Assembly: GCF_042652345.1 (NCBI RefSeq)
Contig: NZ_JBHSJJ010000015.1
Location: 1-64,000, forward strand
DNA from: Negadavirga shengliensis
Lineage (GTDB): Bacteria > Bacteroidota > Bacteroidia > Cytophagales > Cyclobacteriaceae
Length of the DNA: 64,000 bases
Direction: 5' to 3'
Shown here: positions 1 through 9,144 of the stretch, piece by piece
Layout: every line of letters starts with the position of its first letter
How positions within the stretch are numbered: the first letter of the stretch is position 1
The notes under the pieces: generated by a model
What the model was told of the DNA's origin: nothing
Databases searched by the model: none
The model's input: the letters and a program-made list of their open reading frames with translations, nothing else
Made by a program: the position numbers and the translations under genes

Positions 1-628
1 GGACTGATTCTGTCAAAATCAATTTCACCGACTTCGTCGCAATGGAAAATAAACAGCGAAGTGCCAAAAATAACCCTATTCATTCACTGTCAAGCTTGTT
101 CTATACAAGAAATTAGCCAAACTTAAGTGGGTGTAGATTGAATCTACACCCCAAATATCATTAGAAACCCACACGGAGGCATTTGTAATGCCGGTTCTCT
201 CCCGTTCCGATAAGACGGGCACAACACGCTATCTGTTCCTGTGGCCATGAAACAGTCAGGGACCAAAGCTGACCAAGAACATTCCTTTTCTCAATGTTAC
301 TCTTTTTTGCTGCGGGTCAAAAAAGATAAGCAACCCCCCTGCCGGCAGGAAACCCCACCCCTACACCGTGGCGCACAGTGTGCATCTTTTGCGCTAAAAT
401 TTAAACAGCAACAAAACCCGCATATCAAACGCAATATATTGTAGTCAGGGGGGGAAACTCCTGGACATTATCGGTTTTGATTTTCTTATTATTTCATTAC
501 TTTTGATCCATCAAAATCTCAATAAAATATTGACATACACCTCAATTCCTTCTCTGGATTTGAGTATTTGTAAATGACTCTTGGCTAAAGGGTCTACTTC
601 TTTTTTGTCAAATTTTATATGAGAAATA
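1..628. other. Gene-free leading region
   Basis: I see no convincing gene here. The one open frame above 60 codons (241-444, + strand) is rich in Gln, Pro and His, has no recognisable domain and is probably chance. The stretch holds the inverted-repeat cluster described at 129-219 and, around 344-354, a short palindrome (CTGCCGGCAG). The last 150 bases are AT-rich and presumably carry the promoter of the oxidoreductase gene at 629, but I could not find a clean TAnnTTTG element. Confidence 0.6.
129..219. repeat. Cluster of three short inverted repeats (REP-like)
   Basis: Three hairpin-forming repeats lie within 91 bases. The first is a perfect dyad with 11-base arms (129-139 and 141-151, arm GGGTGTAGATT). 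The second has arms GGCATT/AATGCC around a 3-base loop (178-192). The third has arms CCCGT/ACGGG (201-205 and 215-219). Compact arrays of this kind resemble REP elements mobilised by Y1/RAYT transposases, but no transposase is visible in the window, so that identity is an inference. Confidence 0.4.
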
Positions 629-1264
629 ATGAAAACCAATAAAACAGCCGTTATAGGCGGCACAGGGAAATCCGGAAAATATCTTCTTAATCGACTCATT
701 GAAAATCAATATAAGCTCAAAATCTTAGTCAGAAATCCCCAAGACCTGACAGTCGATCATTCATTTGTTGAGATCGTTAAAGGCGATGCAAGGGACTATG
801 AATCTATTTTATTATTAGTTTCAGGTTGTGACGCTGTGATTAGTACGTTGGGACAGCCTAAAGGGGAGCCTTGCGTATTCAGTCAGGCAACTAAAAATGT
901 TGTCAGAGCAATGCTGAAATGCGGTATTGATCGCTATATCGTCACAACAGGATTGAGTGTAAATACCTCATTTGATCAAAAGGATCCAAAAGTTCGATTT
1001 GCTACGGATTGGATGTATGACCATTATCCTGAGACTACCCGGGACAAGCAAGTTGAATATGATTATCTTTCTAAAAGTAAAATCGAGTGGACGTCAGTTC
1101 GCTTGCCTTTGATTGTTCAAACGGAAGAGAAATTTCCGATTGAGGTGAATCTGGGGAATTGTCCGGGCGAAAAGATCAGTTCTACTGATTTGGCGGATTT
1201 CTTAATCGTTCAGTTGTCGGATAAAACTTATATTAGAAAGAGTCCTTTTCTTTCTAATATTTGA
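629..1264 (+). CDS. NmrA-like NAD(P)-binding oxidoreductase
   Basis: The 211-residue protein opens with a Rossmann nucleotide-binding motif, AVIGGTGKSGKYLL (about residues 7-20), of the GxxGxxG type found in atypical short-chain dehydrogenases. An acidic turn after the third strand (VKGDARD) and the segment VISTLGQP fit the NmrA/SDR-a5 group. This family binds NAD(P)(H) and is used either as a reductase or as a redox sensor; no catalytic YxxxK is obvious, so the reaction is unknown. It stands alone with its own terminator at 1273-1301. The ATG at 629 directly precedes the dinucleotide-binding strand, which supports this start. Confidence 0.85.
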   Translation: MKTNKTAVIGGTGKSGKYLLNRLIENQYKLKILVRNPQDLTVDHSFVEIVKGDARDYESILLLVSGCDAVISTLGQPKGEPCVFSQATKNVVRAMLKCGIDRYIVTTGLSVNTSFDQKDPKVRFATDWMYDHYPETTRDKQVEYDYLSKSKIEWTSVRLPLIVQTEEKFPIEVNLGNCPGEKISSTDLADFLIVQLSDKTYIRKSPFLSNI

Positions 1265-1272
1265 ATAAACTG

Positions 1273-1301
1273 GAGCGAGTCGGTTTGGCTCGCTCTTTTT
1301 T
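1273..1301 (+). terminator. Rho-independent terminator after the NmrA-like gene
   Basis: Arms GAGCGAG (1273-1279) and CTCGCTC (1289-1295) form a 7-bp stem with a 9-base loop, and a run of T follows at 1296-1301. It begins 8 bases after the stop codon of the + strand gene. Confidence 0.85.
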
Positions 1302-1366
1302 GGGGGCACTCTTCTGGGTTTAGATTGTATCCAAAAAACGGTCCTCACCCTACCTTATTCAATCGA

Positions 1367-2716
1367 TCAAAATTCAGGCAAATCAGGAATCTGATTCAAA
1401 AGCCGGTTACCCCCATCCTCCTGCTTATGCAATTCAAAAGCATCATATAAAATACCATTGACTGTGTATGCCTTATATTTCAATGTGGTGTCATTTATTT
1501 CGATCAGCTGATAGGTTTGGGTCTGGGAGGCCTTCCGCTCCATCCAAGGGTAATCCCCGGCATCATACATTTTTATCCCTGCCATTGAAACCACATATAC
1601 TGTACCTTCGTCCTCTGACACCACTTCTTTCATCGGTCCGTCCTGACCGGGTCCGATCATGCCCCTGCCATAGGCGTGGTCATGGCCCTGAAGCACCATA
1701 TCTACTTTGTACTTGTCTATGATCGGCTTGAAATGTTTTCTCAGGTCATCATTGTCCCTGTTTTCCTTGGTGGAATAAAAGGGGTGATGGATGGTCACGA
1801 TGGTCCATTTCCTGGGGTCATGCTGTAGCAAAGAGTCCAGCCATTCCTTTTGCTTTTGCTTGAGATAGGGGGATTCTTCTATTTGTTCGGCATTCAGGGA
1901 TATGACCTTCAAATCCGGAAAATTCACCTGATAACATGTTTCCTCCAAACCTTCCGGACCATTCATTGGCAGGTTGAACTGGGGTCTCCATTGGGGTGAG
2001 AGCTGCCCGTCTCTGCCGTATTCATGGTTTCCGGGTGTCATCACACTGGGTACGGTGGCATGGATATGATCGCCCGCGTAAAACCATTCCCCCCATTCAA
2101 AATCATTGTTATGCCGGTTGATCAAATCCCCTGCATGAAGGATAAAATCAATGTTGGAGTCGGATTTGTGCGCCTGTCTGATCAGTCTGGACCAGTGGTC
2201 CCTGATGCCGTTTTGCGCATCCCCCAGGTAAAGGACTTTAACGCCCTTGCTTGCGGGATCCGGTGTTTCAAACTGGTACCATTCACTCCAGTATTCTCCC
2301 GAGCCCACCCGGTATACGTACCTTTGGCCGGCCTCCAGCCCATCCAGGGTTGCTGCGTGGTAATACGCTTCTACGGTAGGATTTTCGTCGTGCTCTACGG
2401 ATAAAAATTCACTGACGGCATCTTTTGTCCTTACATTTTCCATAAAAGAAGTATTATGGGTAGCCAGTGCCCATTGCACCTGACCTTCGGAGACACGGGC
2501 GGACGTTCTCCAATTCACGCCTATTTTTTCCAATGGGTTTTCGTCCAGATTAAGGATGATTCTGTCCGGCAGTTTGGAAGGCAGATAGGGGAGAAATTCT
2601 TCGGCGACCTGGGAAGGCCCTGCTATTTCCTGAGCCATAAGGACCTCCATATAGGTATGAAGCAAAAGCACAAAGCCTAAAAAAAACATTCTTTTTTTAC
2701 CCATAACTGATATCAT
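1367..2716 (-). CDS. Secreted metallophosphoesterase of the purple acid phosphatase type
   Basis: The 449-residue protein has an N-terminal signal peptide (hydrophobic stretch about residues 10-25), a fibronectin-III-like N-terminal domain of purple acid phosphatases (about 45-150), then a calcineurin-like phosphoesterase domain with motifs LGDAQNG, HAGDLIN, GNHEYG, HHPFYS and QGHDHAYGRG. These supply the metal-binding Asp, Asn and His residues of a dinuclear phosphomonoesterase or diesterase. The GDxxY tyrosine that gives true purple acid phosphatases their colour is replaced (GDLIN), so it may be a related enzyme with another metal. Starts at 2716 or 2704 (MGKK) are both possible. It lies downstream of the SusCD units on the same strand and probably works with them in the envelope. 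Confidence 0.9.
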   Translation of the reverse strand: MISVMGKKRMFFLGFVLLLHTYMEVLMAQEIAGPSQVAEEFLPYLPSKLPDRIILNLDENPLEKIGVNWRTSARVSEGQVQWALATHNTSFMENVRTKDAVSEFLSVEHDENPTVEAYYHAATLDGLEAGQRYVYRVGSGEYWSEWYQFETPDPASKGVKVLYLGDAQNGIRDHWSRLIRQAHKSDSNIDFILHAGDLINRHNNDFEWGEWFYAGDHIHATVPSVMTPGNHEYGRDGQLSPQWRPQFNLPMNGPEGLEETCYQVNFPDLKVISLNAEQIEESPYLKQKQKEWLDSLLQHDPRKWTIVTIHHPFYSTKENRDNDDLRKHFKPIIDKYKVDMVLQGHDHAYGRGMIGPGQDGPMKEVVSEDEGTVYVVSMAGIKMYDAGDYPWMERKASQTQTYQLIEINDTTLKYKAYTVNGILYDAFELHKQEDGGNRLLNQIPDLPEF

Positions 2717-2886
2717 TCTGAGAAATTTTTGATTTACAATCGGTAAACATCACCCTAAAATATGGCCTAAGGTTACGGCGATAGACAGGCCGCTTTATCC
2801 TTAATACTGAAAGTTTGCCTATGTGGCTATTTGCCGGAGCCGTTAATCCTATTGTACCTGAGTTCGATCATAATTAACTTTTGATA

Positions 2887-3003
2887 CGTCATTGCGAACC
2901 CTTTTTAGGAAGTGGGCGGGTTGGAAAAGGGTGTGGCAATCCCTTAATAGGAGACTGCCGCGGCTTCATTCCCTCAAATCCACCCCTGAGCCTCGCATTG
3001 ACG
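2887..3003. repeat. MITE-like intergenic repeat with terminal inverted repeats
   Basis: The element begins CGTCATTGCGA (2887-2897) and ends with the near-exact reverse complement (2993-3003, one mismatch). Internally, GTGGCAATC near 2932-2940 and the complementary ACTGCCGCG near 2954-2962 extend the fold into a long imperfect hairpin. Non-coding repeats with a CGTCATTGCGA terminus and internal GGCAATC are, from general knowledge, common between genes of Cytophagales and Flavobacteriia. It sits in the 497-base gap between SusD and the phosphatase gene. The short open frames across it are not genes. Confidence 0.65.
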
Positions 3004-3156
3004 GTTTATATAATCGAACTGAGGTTATTTGAAGCAAGTTTGGGAGGGAGAAAAAGATTCGGCCCGGTTTTCTTTAAGGTATAAAAAATAAAATTCAGGT
3101 TGATTTTTTGGGGATACAGAAGTAGTGTTTGATATGGACTTTGATTTAGGTCAATG

Positions 3157-3188
3157 AAAAAACCCCGGCCTTTTTCCGGACCGGGGCT
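3157..3188 (-). terminator. Rho-independent terminator of the first SusCD unit
   Basis: Read on the minus strand, a CCCCGG/CCGGGG stem (within 3163-3186) is followed by a T run (3157-3162). It lies 26 bases past the SusD stop codon, so it should end the unit-1 transcript before the downstream phosphatase gene. Confidence 0.8.
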
Positions 3189-3213
3189 TAAAAAATGTTG
3201 ACAAAAACTACTG

Positions 3214-4905
3214 TTACCAAGGTTTACCCGTCCCTTGCATGATCCAGGGCTTGGCCCATTGGTTGTTTTGTCCCCTGTTCGCACCTACGGTAACCTCTAA
3301 TCTGTCAATGGCCTTCGCCACCTGCTGCGCGTTAAAGTTGATCTCGTTGTTGCCATAAGTAAACCTCACGGCAATCTGTGGTTCGGGAGCCGCCTCCCCA
3401 ATTTGGAGTGAGGGAAATCCTGTTCTCCTCCAGTCAAACCAGGATTCCGTGGTTGTGGTCCAGCTTGCGATCCACTTTTGTTCAATGATTCTTTCCAGGG
3501 AGCCATCATAAGCCACGTTTGGATTTTGGATATAACTGTTATAGCTATCTCCTACTCCCCATGTCTGTAGGGAAAACCTCACCGCATTGTTATAGTGGGT
3601 TTCGGCATTGCCCACGGACCAACCTCTCTGGGCAGCTTCTGCAAGGATGAAGTGCACCTCTGCAGCAGACATGATCCTGGCCTTCAGGATACCTCCGCTT
3701 CTTCCCCTGTAATGGTCGGAAAGCTGAGAGACGTGCTGGTTCTCAAGCTGCTGCCCGCCTGTAGGATTTAGATTGTGGTCGCTGGGTCCCTGAAGCATGG
3801 GTGGCAGACCAACATATTCCCGTGTATCCAATTGCCTTCCCAACAAGTCGGGATTATAATGACGGGTATAGGTATTCCCCTCCGCTATCTTTTGAAGGTA
3901 AACCATGTCCTGATAAGATACCACTCCATTCAAAACCTGGCCGTTTTCCCTGATATAGGGATCAAAAGCCACAGGAAGACTGGTATCCTCCACCCATCGG
4001 CAATGCACCGGACGGAACCAAACAGACACCCTGGGATCGTCGTATTCCAGCATCCTATCCAAAAGTGTGTTGCAGGGCTTGATCCGCCTGAAGTTGGATC
4101 CCGCGTCAAAATCGGTGGCCGATGGCCAGGAGTCTCCGGCAGACGCGCCGATATAATCCATAACCACGTCCTCGTCCGCTCCCATCAGGTACACACCTGA
4201 GTTGTAAACCTGCTCAATACCCTGTCTGGCCATCTCCGGCATTTTCTCCGAAATCCTCATGTAATAACGAAGCAAGAGGGAGTTGGTGAACTTGTGCCAC
4301 ATGGTCGCGTTCCCGCCAAAATAAAGATCATACGCTGGAATAACTCCTTCGTTGTTGCCTGTGGCAAAAATCTGGGCAGCAGCCTTGAGATCGTTGATTA
4401 CACCGGGATATATCACCTCCTGGCCGTCATACTCAGGAAACTCGTTCTCAAGACCGGGTTGATCGCCCCTCAAAGCCATGGTATAAGGCGCATCTCCCCA
4501 AAGATCGGTAACCGTACCGAAGATATAGGATTTCATCGTCAGTGCCACTCCTTTATGGAATTCCAAACCGGTTTCTTCTGCTCTTTGGTAAAGAAATTTA
4601 TTGGTTCTCAAAAGGTTATACCAGCCTGTCCAGTCCCTCAGCCCCCAGTCAAACTGGTTGTGTCCGGTGAACCAGCCGTCTTTTTGCGTATGTTGCATAG
4701 CGCCCGCAATATCTCCGTACCCCAAATTAAGGATATCGGTAGCAGCAGGCCGCATCACGGAAGGCATCAGTAGATTGGGATTGGCTTCCGATGGCGACAC
4801 CCCATTTGGGTTTTCGTTGATTTCGTCCAGGCTATCACAAGCCGAAAAAACCAGGATGGACGAAATAAAAACCGTTTTGAATATATGATTTAATATTTTC
4901 ATCAT
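3214..4905 (-). CDS. SusD/RagB-family nutrient-binding outer-membrane lipoprotein (unit 1)
   Basis: The 563-residue protein begins with a lipoprotein signal peptide ending in FSAC (Cys about residue 23), so the mature protein is lipidated and surface-exposed. The next segment, DEINENPNGVSP, and the later TPR-like helical content fit the SusD-like_2 group. SusD proteins cap the barrel of their partner SusC and deliver ligand to it. The gene lies 40 bases downstream of susC and is followed by a terminator, so the two are co-transcribed. It is nearly identical along its whole length to the SusD at 9145-10833. The ligand cannot be told from sequence. Confidence 0.95.
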   Translation of the reverse strand: MMKILNHIFKTVFISSILVFSACDSLDEINENPNGVSPSEANPNLLMPSVMRPAATDILNLGYGDIAGAMQHTQKDGWFTGHNQFDWGLRDWTGWYNLLRTNKFLYQRAEETGLEFHKGVALTMKSYIFGTVTDLWGDAPYTMALRGDQPGLENEFPEYDGQEVIYPGVINDLKAAAQIFATGNNEGVIPAYDLYFGGNATMWHKFTNSLLLRYYMRISEKMPEMARQGIEQVYNSGVYLMGADEDVVMDYIGASAGDSWPSATDFDAGSNFRRIKPCNTLLDRMLEYDDPRVSVWFRPVHCRWVEDTSLPVAFDPYIRENGQVLNGVVSYQDMVYLQKIAEGNTYTRHYNPDLLGRQLDTREYVGLPPMLQGPSDHNLNPTGGQQLENQHVSQLSDHYRGRSGGILKARIMSAAEVHFILAEAAQRGWSVGNAETHYNNAVRFSLQTWGVGDSYNSYIQNPNVAYDGSLERIIEQKWIASWTTTTESWFDWRRTGFPSLQIGEAAPEPQIAVRFTYGNNEINFNAQQVAKAIDRLEVTVGANRGQNNQWAKPWIMQGTGKPW

Positions 4906-4945
4906 GTAAATGTTAGAGTTGATAATACACTAAATCTTACCTGCA

Positions 4946-7900
4946 TCAGAAGGTCATGTTGACCTTGAACCCGAATGGAATGGTCCACGGCATTACGTTC
5001 TGAAGTTCGATACCCTGTCTGAACAGGTTGGCTGAATCGCCCTGCCTGCTTGCCGTCACCTGGAAGGCCCTTTCGGGATCAATGCCGATGTTGGCGGCGG
5101 TCCAGAGAATGATATTTCTGGTAAACACCGATACGTTAGCATTTCTGATACCGGGAATATTGGGGAGGTCGTAACCTATGGAAAGCTCCCTGAGTTTCAG
5201 GAAAGATGCGTCAAAGGTAATCTGCTGGTTCCAACTCCAGGCAAACTGCCTGGAAGCGGGATAGATCACGGTACCCTCACCGCCGAGATGTTCCACATAT
5301 TCACCTGGGGCCACCTCAATCACGCCGGGAATGAAAACCCCGTCATTACCGGGAGCGTCCGTGGTGTTGGTAGGCAGACCTCCGGTCTCGGGCGTATAAC
5401 CACCGACCCTGGGGAAGTTGCCGTTTTGGGGGATAATATACCTCTCGGGATCTGATTTCAGTAAGGCTATCAACTCCTCGGTGCCATAAAGCCCTCCGGG
5501 TATCAGGTTGTCGATCTGTCTTTGGGATTTCCAATCCGATTCTCCATACCTATACGTGAAGGACTGGAAGTTGCCCCCCATTCTCCAGTCAAAGCTGGCC
5601 TGCATACTCCAACGCTTATACCTCAGGTTGGTCTGCATACCCATGATAAAATCAGGATTGAAATTACCCACCTTTACCCGGTCTTCCCTGTCATTTCTGG
5701 CGATCCATTTGCCGTTGGCATCCAATATAGGCCACCTGTAGTAAGGTGAATTGGGATCCTCAACATAGGCAAAGCCCCTGCTGTACAAATCCCCGATGTC
5801 CTGACCTACAAAAGTCTGGGCACCGCCGTTGTTATCGTCCCATAGAGTAATGAAGTCCATGCCCTCGGTAAGACTTTCCAGACGGGTGCGCATCCTGGTA
5901 AAATTCATGTTGATGTCCAACATCAAGCCATCCGCCCTCCTGATGGGAGTCCCTCCCAATGCAAGTTCCCAACCCCGGCTGGATATCATACCCGCATTGA
6001 TCTGCTTGGCGCTGAAACCGGAAGAAGCAGGGGTCGGAATGCTCAGGATCTGGTTTCTGTTTCTTTGGTAAAAATAGGTACCTTCAAACCTCAACCGGTC
6101 ATTGAAGAAGTTCAGGTCAAGACCGTATTCCTGTGAGGTATTGATCTCAGGTCTAAGGTCCGGGTTAAGCAGGGTTCCTGGATAGGTATTTGAAATCAGA
6201 TTACCCCAACTCTGCATGCCCAAAACCGGCTCCAACGCATAGGGATTGGTGTCGTTACCCACCTGGGCCACACCTGCGCGTACCTTCAGCATGGAGATTT
6301 CCTGTGGCAGATCGAATGTATAATTGGCCAGCCAGCTCAATGAAGCTGAGGGGTAGAAATAGGATCTGTTATGTGCTGGCAACGTGCTTGACCAGTCGTT
6401 CCGGGCCGTCATGTCCAGGTAAATCTGGTCTTTGAAACCTATGGATGCCAAACCGAAAACACTGTAGATGGCCTTTCTGGATTCAAAATTGGAATAGTTA
6501 AGTCCGGTATTGGGGATGTTGCTGATCCTGTACAAGCCGGGCACAATCAGCCCCACTCCGGGAGCACTTCCCATGTAATTGTCCCGGAAGTTTTGGCTCA
6601 TGATGTTGCCGCCACCCGACACGCTGAAGTTGAAATCGTTTACCGCCTTGCTGTAAGTGGTCAGGAATTCGATGTTGGATTCGTCTCTGGCAATATCCTG
6701 CAGGTGGTAGGCTCCTCTTCTTTCTCTGGTATAAGACCAAGGAATTTTAGTTTCCCTGTTTTCCATATAGATATCATGGGTCAAACGAAGATGGGAATTC
6801 AGGTTTTCATTTAACTTATAATCAAACTTGATATTCCCAAACGCCCTGTCTCTCACATAGGCATTTGTCATCCCGTAAGCGATGAAGTAAGGGTTGTCAT
6901 GGTTAAGAGATACCGAACGTTGCTGGATTTCCTCTTGACCAGGCTCCCAGTAGTTTTCCAAATCCTTGATATTTACATGTGACCAGTTATAAACTGCTTC
7001 CAAAGGGTTTGCCCCCCTGTTACCTGTAGAAGGCCTGTCGTTGGAATTGGATTTCGACAGGTTGATGTCCGTACTTACCGACAGCTTATCATTCAATTGA
7101 AAAGTGGACGACAGACTGAGGTTGTTTCTGAAAAGATCCGAATTGGGGATCATGCCGTTGTGGGACATGTTGGTGTAGGAAAGCCTGTAAGTGGCTCTTT
7201 CTGAGGATCCGGAAATTGAAAGTGTGTTGGTGGATGTCACTCCCGTTTCAATAAAGTTCCTCATATTGTTTGGATATGACCTCAACTCTGTAGGTATTCT
7301 ATTCCCGTTGGCGTCCACTGGACTGTTCCACTGCACGGCCGTATTGCCAACGTCCAACTCGGGACCAGCCCAGTAAGCGGAAAGTTCATCCAACTGCGCC
7401 ACCCTGTTGCCCGTAGCGTAGCGGTAATGGAAATTCAAGTACTTTACGGGGCGCTCAAAGACGTTACTGGAAGAGAAGTTTACGGTCATCCTTTCGCCCT
7501 TCTTCCCTTTCTTGGTCGTGATCAGGATCACTCCGTTGCCCGCTCTGGCACCGTAGAGCGCTGCCGCACTCGGCCCTTTCAACACCGTCATGTCTTCGAT
7601 ATCGTCTGGGTTCAGGTCAGAAATAGGGTTGCCGTAGTCAACCTCATTCCTGTCCCCCATCCGACTGATGTTATTCAGCGTGTTGGATACCGGAACCCCA
7701 TCTATCACGAAAAGAGGCTGGTTGTCACTGCTTAGTGAGGTAGCGCCGCGGATCACCACAGAGGTCGAAGAACCCACGCCGCTCATCTGGTTAATGGTAA
7801 CACCGGCCACACGGCCAGCCAACGCATTGATCGCGTTTTCCTGCGTGACGTTACGGATATCATCACCTTTGACCTCACCTACGGAGTATCCCAAGGAACG

Positions 7901-8353
7901 CTTTTCCCGTTCGATACCCAAGGCGGTGACCACCACTTCCGACATGGCGGCAATACTCTCCTGGAGGGAGATATTGATATTGGTTTGGTTACCGACCCGA
8001 ACCTCCTGAGACTCGAACCCCACGTAGGAAAACACCAGTATGGAATTTTCTCCCGCTACCTCTATTGTGAAGGCTCCGTCTATGTCGGTTACCGTGCCGT
8101 TATTCGTCCCCTTTTCCAGGACTGTCACTCCAGGGAGGCCCAGATCGTCACCTTGAGAAGTAACCCTTCCCCTAACGGTAACCGCAAAGACTTCCTCAAA
8201 AAATTCCACACCCCCGTTTAAAGAGGGTAGTTCCCTTATGGCGGGATCCAAAGCGCCATTGGCCATTGCCAGTACAGGACCTGAGCAATAGATGCCAACC
8301 GACAAAAGCGGAACCATCCACTTTAACATTTTTTTAGTACGGCTTTTTTTCAT
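4946..8353 (-). CDS. SusC/RagA-family TonB-linked outer-membrane transporter (unit 1)
   Basis: The 1135-residue protein has a signal peptide (about 1-32), a carboxypeptidase-D-regulatory-like domain (about 58-130, with VRGRVTSQGD and GLPGVTVLEKG), a TonB plug (about 145-270, ending VILITTKKGKKG) and a C-terminal beta barrel finishing with FGFKVNMTF. It should move its ligand across the outer membrane using TonB energy, together with the adjacent SusD. No N-terminal FecA-type signalling domain is visible. From about residue 60 onward it matches the SusC at 10970-14374 almost position for position, whereas the leader regions differ clearly. A small FecR-N-like gene lies 160 bases upstream. Confidence 0.95.
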   Translation of the reverse strand: MKKSRTKKMLKWMVPLLSVGIYCSGPVLAMANGALDPAIRELPSLNGGVEFFEEVFAVTVRGRVTSQGDDLGLPGVTVLEKGTNNGTVTDIDGAFTIEVAGENSILVFSYVGFESQEVRVGNQTNINISLQESIAAMSEVVVTALGIEREKRSLGYSVGEVKGDDIRNVTQENAINALAGRVAGVTINQMSGVGSSTSVVIRGATSLSSDNQPLFVIDGVPVSNTLNNISRMGDRNEVDYGNPISDLNPDDIEDMTVLKGPSAAALYGARAGNGVILITTKKGKKGERMTVNFSSSNVFERPVKYLNFHYRYATGNRVAQLDELSAYWAGPELDVGNTAVQWNSPVDANGNRIPTELRSYPNNMRNFIETGVTSTNTLSISGSSERATYRLSYTNMSHNGMIPNSDLFRNNLSLSSTFQLNDKLSVSTDINLSKSNSNDRPSTGNRGANPLEAVYNWSHVNIKDLENYWEPGQEEIQQRSVSLNHDNPYFIAYGMTNAYVRDRAFGNIKFDYKLNENLNSHLRLTHDIYMENRETKIPWSYTRERRGAYHLQDIARDESNIEFLTTYSKAVNDFNFSVSGGGNIMSQNFRDNYMGSAPGVGLIVPGLYRISNIPNTGLNYSNFESRKAIYSVFGLASIGFKDQIYLDMTARNDWSSTLPAHNRSYFYPSASLSWLANYTFDLPQEISMLKVRAGVAQVGNDTNPYALEPVLGMQSWGNLISNTYPGTLLNPDLRPEINTSQEYGLDLNFFNDRLRFEGTYFYQRNRNQILSIPTPASSGFSAKQINAGMISSRGWELALGGTPIRRADGLMLDINMNFTRMRTRLESLTEGMDFITLWDDNNGGAQTFVGQDIGDLYSRGFAYVEDPNSPYYRWPILDANGKWIARNDREDRVKVGNFNPDFIMGMQTNLRYKRWSMQASFDWRMGGNFQSFTYRYGESDWKSQRQIDNLIPGGLYGTEELIALLKSDPERYIIPQNGNFPRVGGYTPETGGLPTNTTDAPGNDGVFIPGVIEVAPGEYVEHLGGEGTVIYPASRQFAWSWNQQITFDASFLKLRELSIGYDLPNIPGIRNANVSVFTRNIILWTAANIGIDPERAFQVTASRQGDSANLFRQGIELQNVMPWTIPFGFKVNMTF

Positions 8354-8513
8354 AAGACATCAGTTGATTTTTATTTTGTTAATTTGACTTTTTACCTACT
8401 ATCGGAAAGAAATCCTTCCAAACCATTTCTCCCTTGCGGGGTTGCTGTTCCGCTGTGATGATGGAGAATCTTGAACATGCCCAAGTTTTTGTAATATTCC
8501 CCACTGCTACAGA

Positions 8514-8732
8514 TCAATTATCATTTTGAAGCTTATCCTGTACAGGTTCTTTTAAACCAGATTCCTGCCTGTGTTTTTTCATAACCTTATCGAAATAAAC
8601 TTTCATGCTCGTTTCCAGATAAATGGCCATTTCAGTGTCCTCCAAACCGCTCAGAAGTTCCTCAAACTCCAGTCTCGAAATCTTATTTTTAATAAGCTTT
8701 TGAAGTAGTGTGTCTGATCTTTTCTTTTTCAT
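8514..8732 (-). CDS. Small FecR-N-terminus-like protein (unit 1)
   Basis: This 72-residue charged protein has no signal peptide or membrane segment. Its core, ISRLEFEELLSGLED followed by an amphipathic helix, resembles the cytoplasmic N-terminal helices of FecR-type anti-sigma factors, but the membrane and periplasmic parts are absent. I do not recognise a named family. A paralogue occupies the same position in unit 2 (14561-14794), and both have a conserved GGAGG eight bases before ATG, which fixes the start. Conservation of a small gene in both copies argues that it is real and tied to SusCD. Sigma-factor binding is a guess; it could equally be a different small helical regulator. Confidence 0.7.
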   Translation of the reverse strand: MKKKRSDTLLQKLIKNKISRLEFEELLSGLEDTEMAIYLETSMKVYFDKVMKKHRQESGLKEPVQDKLQNDN

Positions 8733-8756
8733 GCTATTGCCCTCCGAAGCTATATA
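8733..8756 (-). promoter_or_regulatory. Conserved leader and strong Shine-Dalgarno site (unit 1)
   Basis: Read on the minus strand, TATATAG, then CGGAGGGCAA (8737-8746), lies directly before the ATG at 8732, with GGAGG eight bases from the start codon. The same arrangement is found before the unit-2 paralogue at 14795-14816. Canonical Shine-Dalgarno sites are uncommon in this phylum, so the conserved one is notable. Confidence 0.65.
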
Positions 8757-9073
8757 CCTACAGCTATCATATTCAGGCTATTATTTTTTAAATCAGAACA
8801 AAAAAAATTTTTATTCTATATAGGATACTCATATAAAATAAAATTTTGAATAAGTTATTGGTTTAGTTGAAAAAGCTAATTATTTGTTCGAATATTTATA
8901 TGATAAAATATGAGTATTATTAATGATTATTTTTATATGACTTTTTTTTGTCATAATTGTATTATGCTGACCTGTAAAGAAATTATAGAGATTGTTTCTA
9001 ATGATAAGCGTTCTTTTATCTGATGTTTAAATCTTAAGAACGTCTCATTTTCGAGCGGATATTCTCATAAAAA
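8757..9073. other. AT-rich inter-unit spacer
   Basis: This strongly AT-rich stretch separates the terminator of unit 2 from the leader of unit 1. It presumably contains the unit-1 promoter (read leftwards). I see no good TAnnTTTG element, so an alternative sigma factor is possible. No open frame of note. Confidence 0.5.
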
Positions 9074-9114
9074 GGGCTCTTCAGATAATAGGAAAACCTA
9101 TCTTCTGAAGAGCC
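9074..9114 (-). terminator. Rho-independent terminator of the second SusCD unit
   Basis: An 8-bp core stem (GGCTCTTC with GAAGAGCC) extended by further pairing closes on a 4-base loop. On the minus strand it is followed by CCCTTTTT. It lies about 30 bases downstream of the unit-2 SusD stop, showing that the tandem units are separate transcripts. Confidence 0.85.
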
Positions 9115-9144
9115 TCTCTCGTAAAAGTTATAATTATTTAATTT

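Noticed and set aside
241..444. 67-codon open frame in the leading region
   Set aside because: Low-complexity composition, no start signal, no domain, and located among inverted repeats.
3006..3284. 92-codon frame overlapping the end of the SusD gene
   Set aside because: It runs through the terminator and MITE-like repeat and is a frame shadow of SusD.
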